A stretch of 64,000 bases of DNA from Pseudofrankia inefficax (GTDB lineage Bacteria > Actinomycetota > Actinomycetes > Frankiales > Frankiaceae). Numbering within the stretch: the first letter of the stretch is position 1; each line of letters opens with the position of its first letter. The notes beneath the pieces are model-generated. The model saw only the letters and a list, made by a program, of their open reading frames with translations, was not told the origin of the DNA and ran no database searches. The position numbers were made by a program, and so were the translations under genes. Below are positions 43,613 to 52,774 of the stretch, in pieces. Location: the NCBI RefSeq assembly GCF_000166135.1, contig NC_014666.1:5208001-5272000 (forward strand). The letters run 5' to 3'.

Positions 43613-45949
43613 ATGGTCGACGGGCATCGGACGGTGCGCGTCGCGGCTGGCGGCTGCCTGGCCTACCTCGCGGTCGTGGCCGTGTGCGCGCTGCTGCTTC
43701 CGTCGACGGCCGGCGCGCAGCTGTCCAGTTGCGCGGCCGCGGCCGCCTGCCTGGCGGTGGTGGTGTGCCTGGTGTGGACCGGCCGGCGCGCCCAGGGCGC
43801 CGACCGCCGATGGCGGTTGATCATCGGAATCGCGACGATCCCGACGGTCCTGGTGTCCGCCTGGCACCTGCGCTGGATTTTCGGGCACGGCGCGGTCGTC
43901 CCTGCGCATGTGCCGTGGGCGGCGGCCGCCTTCCTGCTGATCTTCGCGGTCTACCTCGCGGGCATCCTGGCCTTCCCCACCGATCCGCTGGAGGTCGGGG
44001 ACGCGGGGTTCGGCGTGGGGCGCGACGGCTACTACTGGTACGCGATCATCGCGTTGGACAGTCTGGTGGTCGTCGGCTCGGTCTTCCTGATCGCCTGGGC
44101 GACGATCATGGAACCGGCGATCCGGTCGCACCACATCGACACACCCGGGCTCGTGTCGAACACCGGGACCGTCGTCGGCTATCTGATCCTGATGGCGGCC
44201 GTCCTGCTGTTGGCGACGTTCCGGCAGCCGCGGTCAGGCCTCGCGCTGGCGCTGCTCGGTGCCGGCATGAGCGTGATGATGCTGTCCACGGCCCTGTACC
44301 TCAGCGTCGCGGCCGCGGGCGGCGTCGGCATCGCTCCGGCGGCGGACGTCATAGCCGCCACCGGCTGGCTGTTGCTCCTGCTCGCCGGGCTGGTCCCGAT
44401 CCCCGGGTCGCCCGCGGCGGTCCGGCGTCGCGGCGGGCCCCGGGTGCTCTGGCTGCGGTCCGCGCTGCCGTACCTGGCGCTCGGGGTCGCCGGCGTGCTG
44501 CTGGTGAGCCAGCTGATCGCCGACGGCGCGGTGGACCGCGTCGAGTGGGTCGGCCTGATCGGTCTGCTGCTCATCGCCCTGGCCCGGCAGCTGATGACCC
44601 TGGGCGAGAACACCGTCCTGCTCGCCTCCGTCGAGGCGAGCAGGCAGGAACTGCGCTACCAGGCGTTGCACGATCCGCTCACCGGGCTGGCGAACCGGGC
44701 GCTGTTCGCCGACCGGCTGCAGCACGCGCTCGCGTTCCGGGAGAGTCGGCCCTTCGCCCTGGTCTACTGCGACCTCGACGACTTCAAACGGGTCAACGAC
44801 ACGCTGGGGCACGCGGCAGGCGACAGCCTGCTGACGACCACCGCGGCGCGGCTGCGGGCCGGCGTCCGGCCGGGTGACACCATCGCCCGGCTCGGCGGCG
44901 ACGAGTTCGCGATCCTCCTCGGGGACGGTCACGGTGATCCGGAAGCCGCGTGCCAGCGCCTCGCCGAGACGATCCGCGCCCCGACCATGCTCGCGGGGCA
45001 CCCCCAGCCGGTCGGCGCCAGCCTTGGACTCGTCATCGCCGACGCCCACAGCCCGCCGGCCGCCGACGCCCTGCTGCGGGAGGCCGACCTCGCCATGTAC
45101 GCGGCGAAGCGCGAGGGCAAGGGCGGCCTGGTCGTCTACCGACCCGACCTGTCCACCCACGAGTCAGCCCCGCAGACCCGGGCCGCCCTGGCGTACGCGC
45201 TGCGCGGTGACGAGCGCTACGGAACGATCACCGTCCACTACCAGCCGGTGGTCGACCTGCGCACCGGTGGCGTCTCGGCCCTGGACGCCGTGCCGCACTG
45301 GAGCCATCGGCTGCTCGCGCAGAGCCCGCCCGACCTGCTGGCCCACCTCGCCGACGAGGCCGGTCTGACGGTGCCGCTCGTCGGCCTGGTCCTGCGCCGG
45401 GTCTGCCGCGATGTCGCGGCGCAGAACCCGCGCCTGCGCGGCAGGCCGGCGTTCGTCAGCGTTCCGGTCCGCCGTGACCTCGAAGGAACATCCGTCGCCG
45501 AGGTCGCGGATCTCCTGGCCCACCACGACCTGCCCCCGCAGACGATCATACTGAGGCTGTCCGAGACCTGCGGGGTCTCCGACCTCGACGCCGCGGCGCC
45601 CCTGCTACGGCGCCTCGCCGGCCGGGGAATCCGGCTCGCTCTCGACGGGGTCGGTGGCCGGGCCAGCACCTTCGCCGCCTGGCGCACCCTGCCGATCGAG
45701 ATCATCAGGCTGGACCACACCCTGACCGACGTCGACTCCAGCCCGGGCGCGCACCGTACCCGCCGGATCCGCGACGCCGTCCTCGCCGCCGCCGCCCACC
45801 TCGACCTGACCGTCGCCACCACCGGCATCGGCAACCACGCCCAGGCACGGGAACTCGCCGCCGCCGGCTGCCACCTCGGCACCGGGCCGTACTACGGCCC
45901 GCCGCGCCCGCTCGACGAGGCCAGCCAGGCCCTGCCCAGGGGCAGTTGA
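43613..45949 (+). CDS. Membrane GGDEF protein with degenerate EAL domain
   Basis: About 778 residues. Roughly ten transmembrane helices (10-335) are followed by a GGDEF domain with an intact active site RLGGDEFAIL (about 424). The C-terminal EAL-like domain has lost its signature: EAL becomes DAV (ALDAVPHW), DDFG becomes DGVG and the LEITES region reads LRLSETC. It therefore looks like an active diguanylate cyclase with a non-catalytic EAL, perhaps a c-di-GMP-binding regulatory domain. The ATG at 43613 has GAGGTG 7 bases upstream; a TTG at 43553 is possible. Confidence 0.88.
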   Translation: MVDGHRTVRVAAGGCLAYLAVVAVCALLLPSTAGAQLSSCAAAAACLAVVVCLVWTGRRAQGADRRWRLIIGIATIPTVLVSAWHLRWIFGHGAVVPAHVPWAAAAFLLIFAVYLAGILAFPTDPLEVGDAGFGVGRDGYYWYAIIALDSLVVVGSVFLIAWATIMEPAIRSHHIDTPGLVSNTGTVVGYLILMAAVLLLATFRQPRSGLALALLGAGMSVMMLSTALYLSVAAAGGVGIAPAADVIAATGWLLLLLAGLVPIPGSPAAVRRRGGPRVLWLRSALPYLALGVAGVLLVSQLIADGAVDRVEWVGLIGLLLIALARQLMTLGENTVLLASVEASRQELRYQALHDPLTGLANRALFADRLQHALAFRESRPFALVYCDLDDFKRVNDTLGHAAGDSLLTTTAARLRAGVRPGDTIARLGGDEFAILLGDGHGDPEAACQRLAETIRAPTMLAGHPQPVGASLGLVIADAHSPPAADALLREADLAMYAAKREGKGGLVVYRPDLSTHESAPQTRAALAYALRGDERYGTITVHYQPVVDLRTGGVSALDAVPHWSHRLLAQSPPDLLAHLADEAGLTVPLVGLVLRRVCRDVAAQNPRLRGRPAFVSVPVRRDLEGTSVAEVADLLAHHDLPPQTIILRLSETCGVSDLDAAAPLLRRLAGRGIRLALDGVGGRASTFAAWRTLPIEIIRLDHTLTDVDSSPGAHRTRRIRDAVLAAAAHLDLTVATTGIGNHAQARELAAAGCHLGTGPYYGPPRPLDEASQALPRGS

Positions 45950-45965
45950 GCCACCTGGCGTGGCC

Positions 45966-47693
45966 CTACCTGTCAGCCGCTCCGCCGGCCGCGCCGGGAG
46001 AGCCCGGAGCTCGCTGGTAGGCCGCGCGTCGCCCGGGACCGTCGCGTTTCGCGGCGTACATGGCGAGATCGGCGGCGTTCAGCAACGTCTCGCCATCCCG
46101 GAGCTCCGGGCTGGAGACAGCCAGACCGATGCTCGCGGTCCGCCCGATCACCTGGTCGCCCTGCCGGAACGGCGGTTCCAGCGCTGCGAGCGCGCGATCG
46201 GCGATCGCCTCGAGGTCCGCGATTCGCTCGATGTTCCCGCACACCACCGCGAACTCGTCGCCGGCCAGCCGCCCGACGACGTCGCCGGGGCGCACGGCCG
46301 CGCTCAGCCGGGCCGCGGTCTCCCGCAGCAGCGCGTCGCCGGCCTGGTGGCCGTGCGTGTCATTGATCTCTTTGAACCGGTCTAGGTCGATGAAGAGCAC
46401 CCCGATGCGGCAGCCGTCCTGGCGAGCCCGGCGCAGTGCCCGCGCCAGACGGTCGAGCAGCGCGGTGCGGTTCGGCAGCCCGGTGAGCCCGTCGTGCAGC
46501 GACCGGTGGCGGATCTCGGCCTCCATCCGGAACCGCAGCGCCGCGGAACCGAGCACCGCGGCCACGGAACGGACCAACCCGACTTCCTGCTCGGTGAACG
46601 GGGCCGCGCCAGGCGCCCGGCGCACCTCGATCCTCGCCAGCGGGGCTTGCGGCCTCCCGACCGAGGCGGTCAACAGGACGCCGGCCTGTTTGGCCTCACC
46701 GGCCTCGCCGGCCATCGCCGCGGCCGGTGAGCCGGCGGCGCGTTCGGCCCCGGACGGCGCCGTTCCGGTCGGCCCGGCCACGGGTCGTTCGCGACGATCC
46801 GCGCGAGCCAGCAGTGTCGGCCGGTTCCCGTCGGCGGTCAGCTCGTACATCTCCACCAGGTCGGCCCGCAGCCTGTCGCCGATCACCGTCACCGCGCGCT
46901 TCCACAGGGGCGCCGCGTCCCGCGCCTCCAACGCCCGTTGGCCAAGGTCGGCCACCGCGGCCAGCTCGGCCGTCCGCAGTCGCAGGCTCTCCAGCGCCTG
47001 CTCCCGTTCGGTGATGTCGGTCGCCACGGCGGCGACGGAGCTCACCGCCCCGTCGGTGCCTCGAATCGGCACGAGGTGGACCTCGAGGCACCGGTCGAAG
47101 ATCTCGATCACCTCCTGGACCCGCTCCCCGGCCAGCGCCCTACGCAGGACGGAGGTCACCTGGGGAGAGTCGGCGAACGTCGTGAAGACCGACGCGTCCC
47201 GGGCCTCCTCCAGGATGGCCGATGCCCGCGGGACCGCGGTTCCCTCCCGCACCAGGACCCGACCGTCCAGGCCCACCAGAAACATCGACACCGGCGTGTT
47301 CTCCACGACGAGGCGCAGCCGGTCGTGCGCCGCTATCTCCTCGGACACGTCCTGCAGATGCGTGAGGAAGTACTGCTCACCGTCGGCGTCGGTCCGCAGC
47401 ACGGTCGTCGCCACCGCGTGCATCACCGACTGGTCCGGCCGCACCAGGCGGACCACTCTGCGAAACCGGTCGGGACCTCCCTCGGCACGCAGGCGGGCCT
47501 GTTCGTTCCGCCGCGCCAGCTCCCCCGGGATGGTCGCGTCCTCCCAGGTCCAACGGCCGAGCTCGCCCGGGGCGATCCCGAAGAGAGCCCGGCAGGGCTC
47601 GTTGGCCCGGCGCAGGCGGTGATCCCGCACGCCCGTCTCGACGATCGCGATATCGAGAAGCTCAAAAAGGTCCGATTGTTCCTCCGGAGTCAC
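45966..47693 (-). CDS. PAS-PAS-GAF-GGDEF diguanylate cyclase
   Basis: A 575-residue soluble sensor cyclase. Two PAS-type regions (about 1-125 and 128-240) and a GAF-like region (about 245-400) precede a GGDEF domain whose signature reads RLAGDEFAVV (about 475). AGDEF is an accepted active variant. The GTG start lies only 10 bases after the EAL gene stop, so a cyclase and a phosphodiesterase appear to be co-transcribed. It converges with the membrane GGDEF gene, with 16 bases between their stops. Confidence 0.9.
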   Translation of the reverse strand: MTPEEQSDLFELLDIAIVETGVRDHRLRRANEPCRALFGIAPGELGRWTWEDATIPGELARRNEQARLRAEGGPDRFRRVVRLVRPDQSVMHAVATTVLRTDADGEQYFLTHLQDVSEEIAAHDRLRLVVENTPVSMFLVGLDGRVLVREGTAVPRASAILEEARDASVFTTFADSPQVTSVLRRALAGERVQEVIEIFDRCLEVHLVPIRGTDGAVSSVAAVATDITEREQALESLRLRTAELAAVADLGQRALEARDAAPLWKRAVTVIGDRLRADLVEMYELTADGNRPTLLARADRRERPVAGPTGTAPSGAERAAGSPAAAMAGEAGEAKQAGVLLTASVGRPQAPLARIEVRRAPGAAPFTEQEVGLVRSVAAVLGSAALRFRMEAEIRHRSLHDGLTGLPNRTALLDRLARALRRARQDGCRIGVLFIDLDRFKEINDTHGHQAGDALLRETAARLSAAVRPGDVVGRLAGDEFAVVCGNIERIADLEAIADRALAALEPPFRQGDQVIGRTASIGLAVSSPELRDGETLLNAADLAMYAAKRDGPGRRAAYQRAPGSPGAAGGAADR

Positions 47694-47703
47694 GGTGGAC
47701 CAC

Positions 47704-49017
47704 CTACTCGGCCACGGCAGGTCGGGACTGGCGCACGCGCGGCCGCCGCGCCCGGCCCGGTCGAGGCTGAGCGCCGGGCCGGCTGGCGGCGCGGAGCCCG
47801 GCGGCCGGGGGTGTCGGCAGGCAGGCGGCGCGGACGTCGGGGGTGGGGACGCCGAGCAGGAATCCCTGGCCGTAGTCGATGCCGGCCGCGCGGGCGGCGG
47901 CGAGCTCGGCGGGGGTCTCGATGCCCTCGGCGACGACCCGGGCGCCGAGGCCGTGGCCTATGGTGGTGATGCCTTCGGTGACGGCCCGGTGCGCGCGGTC
48001 GACGGCCATGCCGCGCACGAGGAACCGGTCGAGTTTGATCACGTCCGGGCGTATCCGGAGCAGGAGGTCCAGGCCGGCGTGGCCGGTCCCCAGGTCGTCG
48101 ATGACGATGTCGACGCCGTGGCCGCGCAGGGTCTGGATGGCGCCGAGCAGCTCATGGTCCTCGCCGATGCGCTCGTGTTCGGTGATCTCCAGGGCGAGAC
48201 GGTGCGGCGCGTCGGTGGACAGCAGGAGGTCGACCAGGCCGCTGGTGACCGTGGAGGGCGCGGCGTTGACCTCGAGGCGCACTCCGGGCGGGAGGTCGGC
48301 CAGCAGCGCCAGGGCGCGGCGGATCGCGGTGGTCTCGAGCTCGGCGCCGAGCCCGACCAGCGTGGCCTCGGCGAACAGGGGGCCGGGACGGGCCGTGCCC
48401 GCGAACCGGGCCAGCGCCTCGACCGCGACGGCCTGGCCGGAGCTCAGGTCGACGATGGGCTGCAGGTGGATCTGCGGTCCGCCGCTGTCGAGGAGGTCAT
48501 GGACGCGGCACCAGGACCTGCCACGATCCGCCCACGCTCCGTCCAGGGCGGTCACATAGCTGGAGAGGAAGTCCGCGAGCTGGCCGAGGAACCGGCTGTC
48601 GCCCGGCCCGAGAGCGGGGCACGGCCCACGGTTCAGACCGCCGACCAGGCCGTACACACCGCCGTCAGCGTCGAGGACCGGCGACGCCGCGTACGCACCG
48701 ACGTCGAGGTCGCGGACGGAGGCGGTGTCCGACGTCCGCGGGTCCTGGCGCGCGTCCGAGATCAGCGGTGGGATCGCCCCGGTGAGCACCCGGCCGAACA
48801 GGCCCCGCTCACGGCGCACGCTGCTGCCCGGGGCCAGCCCGAACAGGCTGGGGTCCCCGCTGGTCTCCTGGACGACCAGCAGATCCCCGTCGAGCCGGCC
48901 CAGGCAGGCCAGATCGAGCCGCAGCCGCCGCCGCGCCAGGTCGAGCAGATCCACGACGGGCAGGCGCGGCTCGCCCACCTTGGCCTTCGGCCCCAGCAGA
49001 GTCGGGTACCTCGCCAT
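47704..49017 (-). CDS. GAF-EAL cyclic-di-GMP phosphodiesterase
   Basis: About 437 residues. An N-terminal GAF-like domain (to about 165) is followed by an EAL domain with intact catalytic motifs: VEALARF (about 200), LEITEH, IDDLGTGHAGL, IKLDRFLV, VAEGIET and YGQGFLLG. It is expected to hydrolyse c-di-GMP. The start is placed at ATG 49017 (MARYPTLLG). It heads the two-gene unit with the PAS-GGDEF cyclase. Confidence 0.9.
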   Translation of the reverse strand: MARYPTLLGPKAKVGEPRLPVVDLLDLARRRLRLDLACLGRLDGDLLVVQETSGDPSLFGLAPGSSVRRERGLFGRVLTGAIPPLISDARQDPRTSDTASVRDLDVGAYAASPVLDADGGVYGLVGGLNRGPCPALGPGDSRFLGQLADFLSSYVTALDGAWADRGRSWCRVHDLLDSGGPQIHLQPIVDLSSGQAVAVEALARFAGTARPGPLFAEATLVGLGAELETTAIRRALALLADLPPGVRLEVNAAPSTVTSGLVDLLLSTDAPHRLALEITEHERIGEDHELLGAIQTLRGHGVDIVIDDLGTGHAGLDLLLRIRPDVIKLDRFLVRGMAVDRAHRAVTEGITTIGHGLGARVVAEGIETPAELAAARAAGIDYGQGFLLGVPTPDVRAACLPTPPAAGLRAASRPGAQPRPGRARRPRVRQSRPAVAE

Positions 49018-49113
49018 CCGACACCCCGAGGCGGGGACTACCCGCCCGCGAGGCCACGAACCGCCACCAGCCACGGCCGGACAGGCCCGGCCGACACGGT
49101 GAGCGACGTGCCG

Positions 49114-49830
49114 TCAGGGTGCGGGACGCCGCCCGGCGCGGAAGGTCCCGCCCGGGGCGCCGGCCAGGCCGTCCCCGGCCGACGCGTCGTTGCCGAGGAC
49201 CGCGGTGATGGCCTGCCCGCACAGGTCGCGAATCCGCGCGGGGTCCGCGGCGTCGGGGTGTGACAGCGACAGCGCGGCGACGCCGCGGGCCATACCCATG
49301 ACGAGGAGCGAGGCGGCATCGGCGTCGACGCCCGGCCGGACCGATCCTTCCTGCTGTGCCTCGCGGATGAGGCGCGCCAGGAGCTGGTGGGTGGTCGCGT
49401 CGGCCTCGGTCATCGCGGGGACATTGGAGCTGGTGGGGAACGTGGCGCCCCACATGACGACGACGGCGCGCTCCTCGATGCTCTGGCCGGAGATGACGAT
49501 CTCCAGGAACGTGTCGATGATCGCGCGTAGCGCGTCGAGCTTGGGAAGCCTCTCGGCGTCGTCTCCGGCGCGGCCCAGGGCCAGCAGCGTCGCGTCGAAG
49601 GTCCGGCCGTAGGCGTGGCTGATCAGGCGGCTGACCAGGCCTTCCTTCGAGCCGAAGTGGTAGGCCGGCATCGCTCGGCTGATCCCGGCGCGCTCGCCGA
49701 TGCTGCGCAGCGAGGTCCGCTCGATGCCGGCCTCGGCGATGAGCTCGGCCGCCGCCCGCAGCAGCGCCGCCTCCGACGCCGCGCGCCGTTCGGCCTGGGT
49801 GCGTCGGGGCTGGTCAGCCGGCGCGGTCAT
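49114..49830 (-). CDS. TetR-family regulator
   Basis: About 238 residues with an N-terminal HTH (TSLRSIGERAGISRAMPAYHFGSKEGLV, about residues 37-64) and a TetR_C-type ligand domain. The ATG at 49830 is six bases after TACGCT, again a leaderless arrangement. It lies at the left edge of the second catabolic block, so it is a plausible regulator of the TAGATATATCTA sites. No copy of the palindrome lies in its own promoter. Confidence 0.88.
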   Translation of the reverse strand: MTAPADQPRRTQAERRAASEAALLRAAAELIAEAGIERTSLRSIGERAGISRAMPAYHFGSKEGLVSRLISHAYGRTFDATLLALGRAGDDAERLPKLDALRAIIDTFLEIVISGQSIEERAVVVMWGATFPTSSNVPAMTEADATTHQLLARLIREAQQEGSVRPGVDADAASLLVMGMARGVAALSLSHPDAADPARIRDLCGQAITAVLGNDASAGDGLAGAPGGTFRAGRRPAP

Positions 49831-49836
49831 ACCGGC

Positions 49837-49842
49837 AGCGTA
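49837..49842 (-). promoter_or_regulatory. -10 box TACGCT of the TetR gene
   Basis: On the minus strand it lies six bases before ATG 49830. Confidence 0.45.
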
Positions 49843-49939
49843 TGAAGATCCACATAGATTGACAAACGTGGAAGGCGTCCGAGGAACCCGGTTACGACGG
49901 GCCGGGAGGCCGGGCGAAGGCGGCGAGGATGATGGTGGC

Positions 49940-50716
49940 ATGGTCCGTGTCGCAGCAGTTGGAGACCTGCACGTCACCGCCAAGGCCCCACCAGCCCGGC
50001 TCCGGTCGTTCTATCAACGCGCGGCGCAGGTCGCCGACGTCCTCCTCCTCGCCGGCGACCTCACCGACGACGGCCGCACCGAATCGGCGGCGACGCTCTG
50101 CGCGCTGTTCGGTGGCCTGGATCTGCCCGTCGTCGTGGTACTGGGTAACCACGACCATGACCACGGCGAGGAAGCGGTTCTCGCCGAGATGCTGACCGGC
50201 GCCGGCCTGACGGTGCTGGACGGTACGTCGACGGTCGTCGACACCGCCGGCGGGAAGATCGGGATCGCCGGTGTGAAGGGCACCGGCGGAGGATTCGCCG
50301 GCGACCCGGACGCCGAGCCCGGCGACACGGAGACGCGGGCGTTCAGCCAGCGCGCCGCGACGTCCGCGCGGCAGCTGCGAGACGCGCTGGAGCGCCTTGA
50401 TGTCGACCTGCGCGTGGCGCTCACGCATTTCGCGCCGACCCCGGAAACCCTCAGGGGCGAGCCGCAGGAGCTGTACCCGTTCCTGGGAAACGACCTGCTT
50501 GGTGCCGCGATCGACGGAGAACCGGCGGCCGCGTCGGCGGCCGGGCCAGGAGACGCCGGGGGTCGCCCGGTGGCGCTGGCCGTGCACGGTCACGCGCACT
50601 ACGGAATCGAGGTCGGCCGGACGGCCGCCGGCACGGCGGTGCGCAATGTCGCCCTGCCGGTCATTCGCGCGCCGTTCGCCGTCTACCGGCTTCCGGACGT
50701 GGTCCGCGTCGGGTGA
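49940..50716 (+). CDS. Cytosolic metallophosphoesterase
   Basis: A 258-residue calcineurin-like phosphoesterase. All metal-binding motifs are present: AVGDLH (about 6-11), LAGDLTDDG, LGNHDHDH, LTHFAPT and VHGHAHYG. There is no signal peptide. The ATG at 49940 begins the conserved core almost at once; the longer upstream frame overlaps the divergent TetR gene and is rejected. The substrate is unknown. Confidence 0.9.
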   Translation: MVRVAAVGDLHVTAKAPPARLRSFYQRAAQVADVLLLAGDLTDDGRTESAATLCALFGGLDLPVVVVLGNHDHDHGEEAVLAEMLTGAGLTVLDGTSTVVDTAGGKIGIAGVKGTGGGFAGDPDAEPGDTETRAFSQRAATSARQLRDALERLDVDLRVALTHFAPTPETLRGEPQELYPFLGNDLLGAAIDGEPAAASAAGPGDAGGRPVALAVHGHAHYGIEVGRTAAGTAVRNVALPVIRAPFAVYRLPDVVRVG

Positions 50717-50730
50717 CCGCGGCTCGGCGA

Positions 50731-50768
50731 CGGCCCGCCCACCGCCGGAACAGGCGGTGGGCGGGCCG
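50731..50768. terminator. Bidirectional hairpin terminator
   Basis: A perfect 16-bp stem: CGGCCCGCCCACCGCC (50731-50746), a 6-base loop and its complement (50753-50768). It lies between the convergent phosphoesterase and substrate-binding protein genes. Confidence 0.85.
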
Positions 50769-50798
50769 CGCCTGGCGGTTGTCCGCCCGGTCCGTCCG

Positions 50799-52052
50799 TC
50801 AGGACGCGGGGGCGACGGTCTTACCGGGGACCAGCTTCCCGCAGACGGGGTCTCCACCGGGGACGAGGGTGAACTTGTCGCCCTCGAGCTTGGTCAGCCA
50901 CCAGCAGTTGTCCGCGCCGTTCACGATGTTCACCCGGTCGTTGATGTCCGCCTTGTGGCCACCGAACAGGCCCATCGCGTCCCAGTCGTGGACGTTCGAC
51001 AGGGCCTTGATCAGCGAGGCCTGGGTGACACCGGGGCCGGCGTCCTTCAGCGCGCGGACAAGGAGCCCGGTCGAGACGTAGCCGGTGTAGGACGCGTAGG
51101 TCGGCGCCAGGGTGATGTGGGCGCTGGCGAAGTCGGCCTGCAGCTGCTTGGTCGCGGCGGTCTGCATCTCGACCGGCTCGTACCCAAGGGTGAAGTAGAC
51201 GCCCTGGGCGTCCTGGAGCGCGCCCTGGCCAGCCTGAAGGATGTCACCGCCGTAGCCGGTCGGCAGCAGCACGCCCTTGAGGTCCACGCCCTGGTCACGC
51301 AGGCCGCTGATCAACGCGAAGCCCGTGTTCGGGTCGACCGAGGCCCAGAGCCCGTTGATCCCGGCGTTCTTCATCGCCAGCACCTCGGGGCCGACGTCGG
51401 TGCTGCCGAAGGGGAACTTGGCGTTCAGGTAGCCGACCTTGATGCCCGCGACCTGCGCGGACAGCGCGCCGGAGGCCGCCGACTCGGACGAGATCGGTGA
51501 GACGCCGTAGCCGAGCGAGGCAAGGTTGGTCACGCCCACCAGCTTCAGCAGCTCGCCGATGGTCGTCGACACCTTCGTCTGCTGCAGCGGGCCGGCGACC
51601 GAGAACATGTTCTTCGCGGTCGACCACTCCGGCCCGTCCTGGCTCACCCCGATGACCGGGACGTTGTGCGCGGTCAGGTAGTTGGTCGTGGTGAAGAGGA
51701 TGGAGGACTCGGCCAGCACCGCCAGGACGTGGTCCTGGGTGACGAGCTTCTGCGCGGCGGCCAGCGCGGTCGTCGGGTTGGTCGCCGTGTCCGCGACCAC
51801 GTACTTGATCTTGTATCCGTTGCGGGAGGCGTAGAACGTACCCGCCTTCACGCCGTCGACGAAGGTCTTGTTTCCGGACGCCGCGGGTCCCGTCACGTCG
51901 GTGAGCACACCGATGGTGACCGTCCGGCTGGAGCCGCCGCCGGCGGCGTTCGTGCCGCCGCCGGACCCCGACGAGCCGCAGCCGACGGCTAAGAGCGTCA
52001 CCGCGGCGGCGAGGCACGCGGTTCCCACTATTGTTCGGCGCCTAAGGATCAT
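50799..52052 (-). CDS. Substrate-binding lipoprotein of a Leu/Ile/Val-type ABC transporter
   Basis: A 417-residue protein. The signal peptide ends in the lipobox LLAVGC, followed by a Gly/Ser linker and a type I periplasmic binding fold (TIGVLTDVTGPAAS). It resembles the LivK/AmiC class. No matching permease or ATPase genes are adjacent, so it is an orphan binding protein that may serve a distant transporter. The ATG has AAAGGGGA 5 bases upstream. Palindrome site E lies 129 bases upstream, linking it to the catabolic regulon. Confidence 0.9.
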   Translation of the reverse strand: MILRRRTIVGTACLAAAVTLLAVGCGSSGSGGGTNAAGGGSSRTVTIGVLTDVTGPAASGNKTFVDGVKAGTFYASRNGYKIKYVVADTATNPTTALAAAQKLVTQDHVLAVLAESSILFTTTNYLTAHNVPVIGVSQDGPEWSTAKNMFSVAGPLQQTKVSTTIGELLKLVGVTNLASLGYGVSPISSESAASGALSAQVAGIKVGYLNAKFPFGSTDVGPEVLAMKNAGINGLWASVDPNTGFALISGLRDQGVDLKGVLLPTGYGGDILQAGQGALQDAQGVYFTLGYEPVEMQTAATKQLQADFASAHITLAPTYASYTGYVSTGLLVRALKDAGPGVTQASLIKALSNVHDWDAMGLFGGHKADINDRVNIVNGADNCWWLTKLEGDKFTLVPGGDPVCGKLVPGKTVAPAS

Positions 52053-52180
52053 TACGTCCCCTTTGTCATCAGTGGTGAGACCTGGGACGGCCACGACGCG
52101 GCTCCACCGACCGGGGCTGCCGCCCTCAGCCAGCGACGGCCTGAGTGCGGCGCCGACGCCGAGGTCCCCCTCGAAACCTC

Positions 52181-52192
52181 TAAATATATCTA
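52181..52192. promoter_or_regulatory. Catabolic palindrome site E
   Basis: TAAATATATCTA, 11 of 12 to TAGATATATCTA, in the larger near-palindrome CTAAATATATCTAG. It is upstream of the orphan binding-protein gene. Confidence 0.6.
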
Positions 52193-52289
52193 GCACCAGC
52201 GCCAGCCTGGCGCAACGGCGCCCGGCCGCCCACGCGCAGCGACCCAGCGGGCCACGAAGCCGGTCGCGGTGCAATGCCACCAGCGAGAG

Positions 52290-52405
52290 GGCCCGGAGTC
52301 GCCGCGACGGCCACCGAGGCGTTCGAGGACGTACGCCTGGACCTCGACCGACCCGGCCGCGGCCGCCACGAGCGCCGAGCCGCCTCAACGCCGTCGAAAC
52401 AGCTA
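52290..52405 (+). pseudogene. Remnant of a crotonase N-terminus
   Basis: One frame reads [14 protein letters not shown], close to TPAFEDVRLEIEDP at the start of the crotonase gene at 23947. About 40 bases later, in another frame, [10 protein letters not shown] resembles the crotonase RP-x-LNA motif. The fragment is frameshifted and has no downstream body, so it looks like a decayed gene start. It ends at palindrome site F. Confidence 0.5.
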
Positions 52406-52415
52406 GATATCTCCG
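52404..52415. promoter_or_regulatory. Catabolic palindrome site F (weak)
   Basis: TAGATATCTCCG, 9 of 12 to the consensus. It includes the perfect palindrome AGATATCT and lies just after the crotonase remnant. Confidence 0.4.
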
Positions 52416-52774
52416 GCGGGCTCGGTCGGCCCCACAGGGCGCCAGGCGACAAGGAACTGGCCAGGAGAAAAGAACCGGTAAGAAGGCTGTCCGCCAGGCG
52501 ACATCATCCCGACGGCGGCGTCCCGGAAATCGATTTCAGGCCGCCGCCGTGCCCGACATTTGTCGACCCGGCGCAGCGCCGTCCCAAGAATCAAAGAAAA
52601 GGCAAAGCGGCAGTAAAGAAACGAGCATCTGTCGCGAACTCGACAGCGGTCGGTGACGGGGCCGCCTACCTTTGGCGATGCCATTCTCAAGAAGCCCGAA
52701 CACGGCGCATCCGAACCGGAGAGCCCTGTTTCGCGCGCCCTCGAAAGCCATTCAGAAAGGAGATTCACGTAGCC

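Larger units (their letters stand above)
52053..52774. other. 722-base intergenic region
   Basis: It holds palindrome sites E and F and a broken crotonase fragment. A fairly A-rich stretch follows (52560-52770) with AAAGGAG before the ABC ATPase start. No intact gene was found. Confidence 0.6.
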
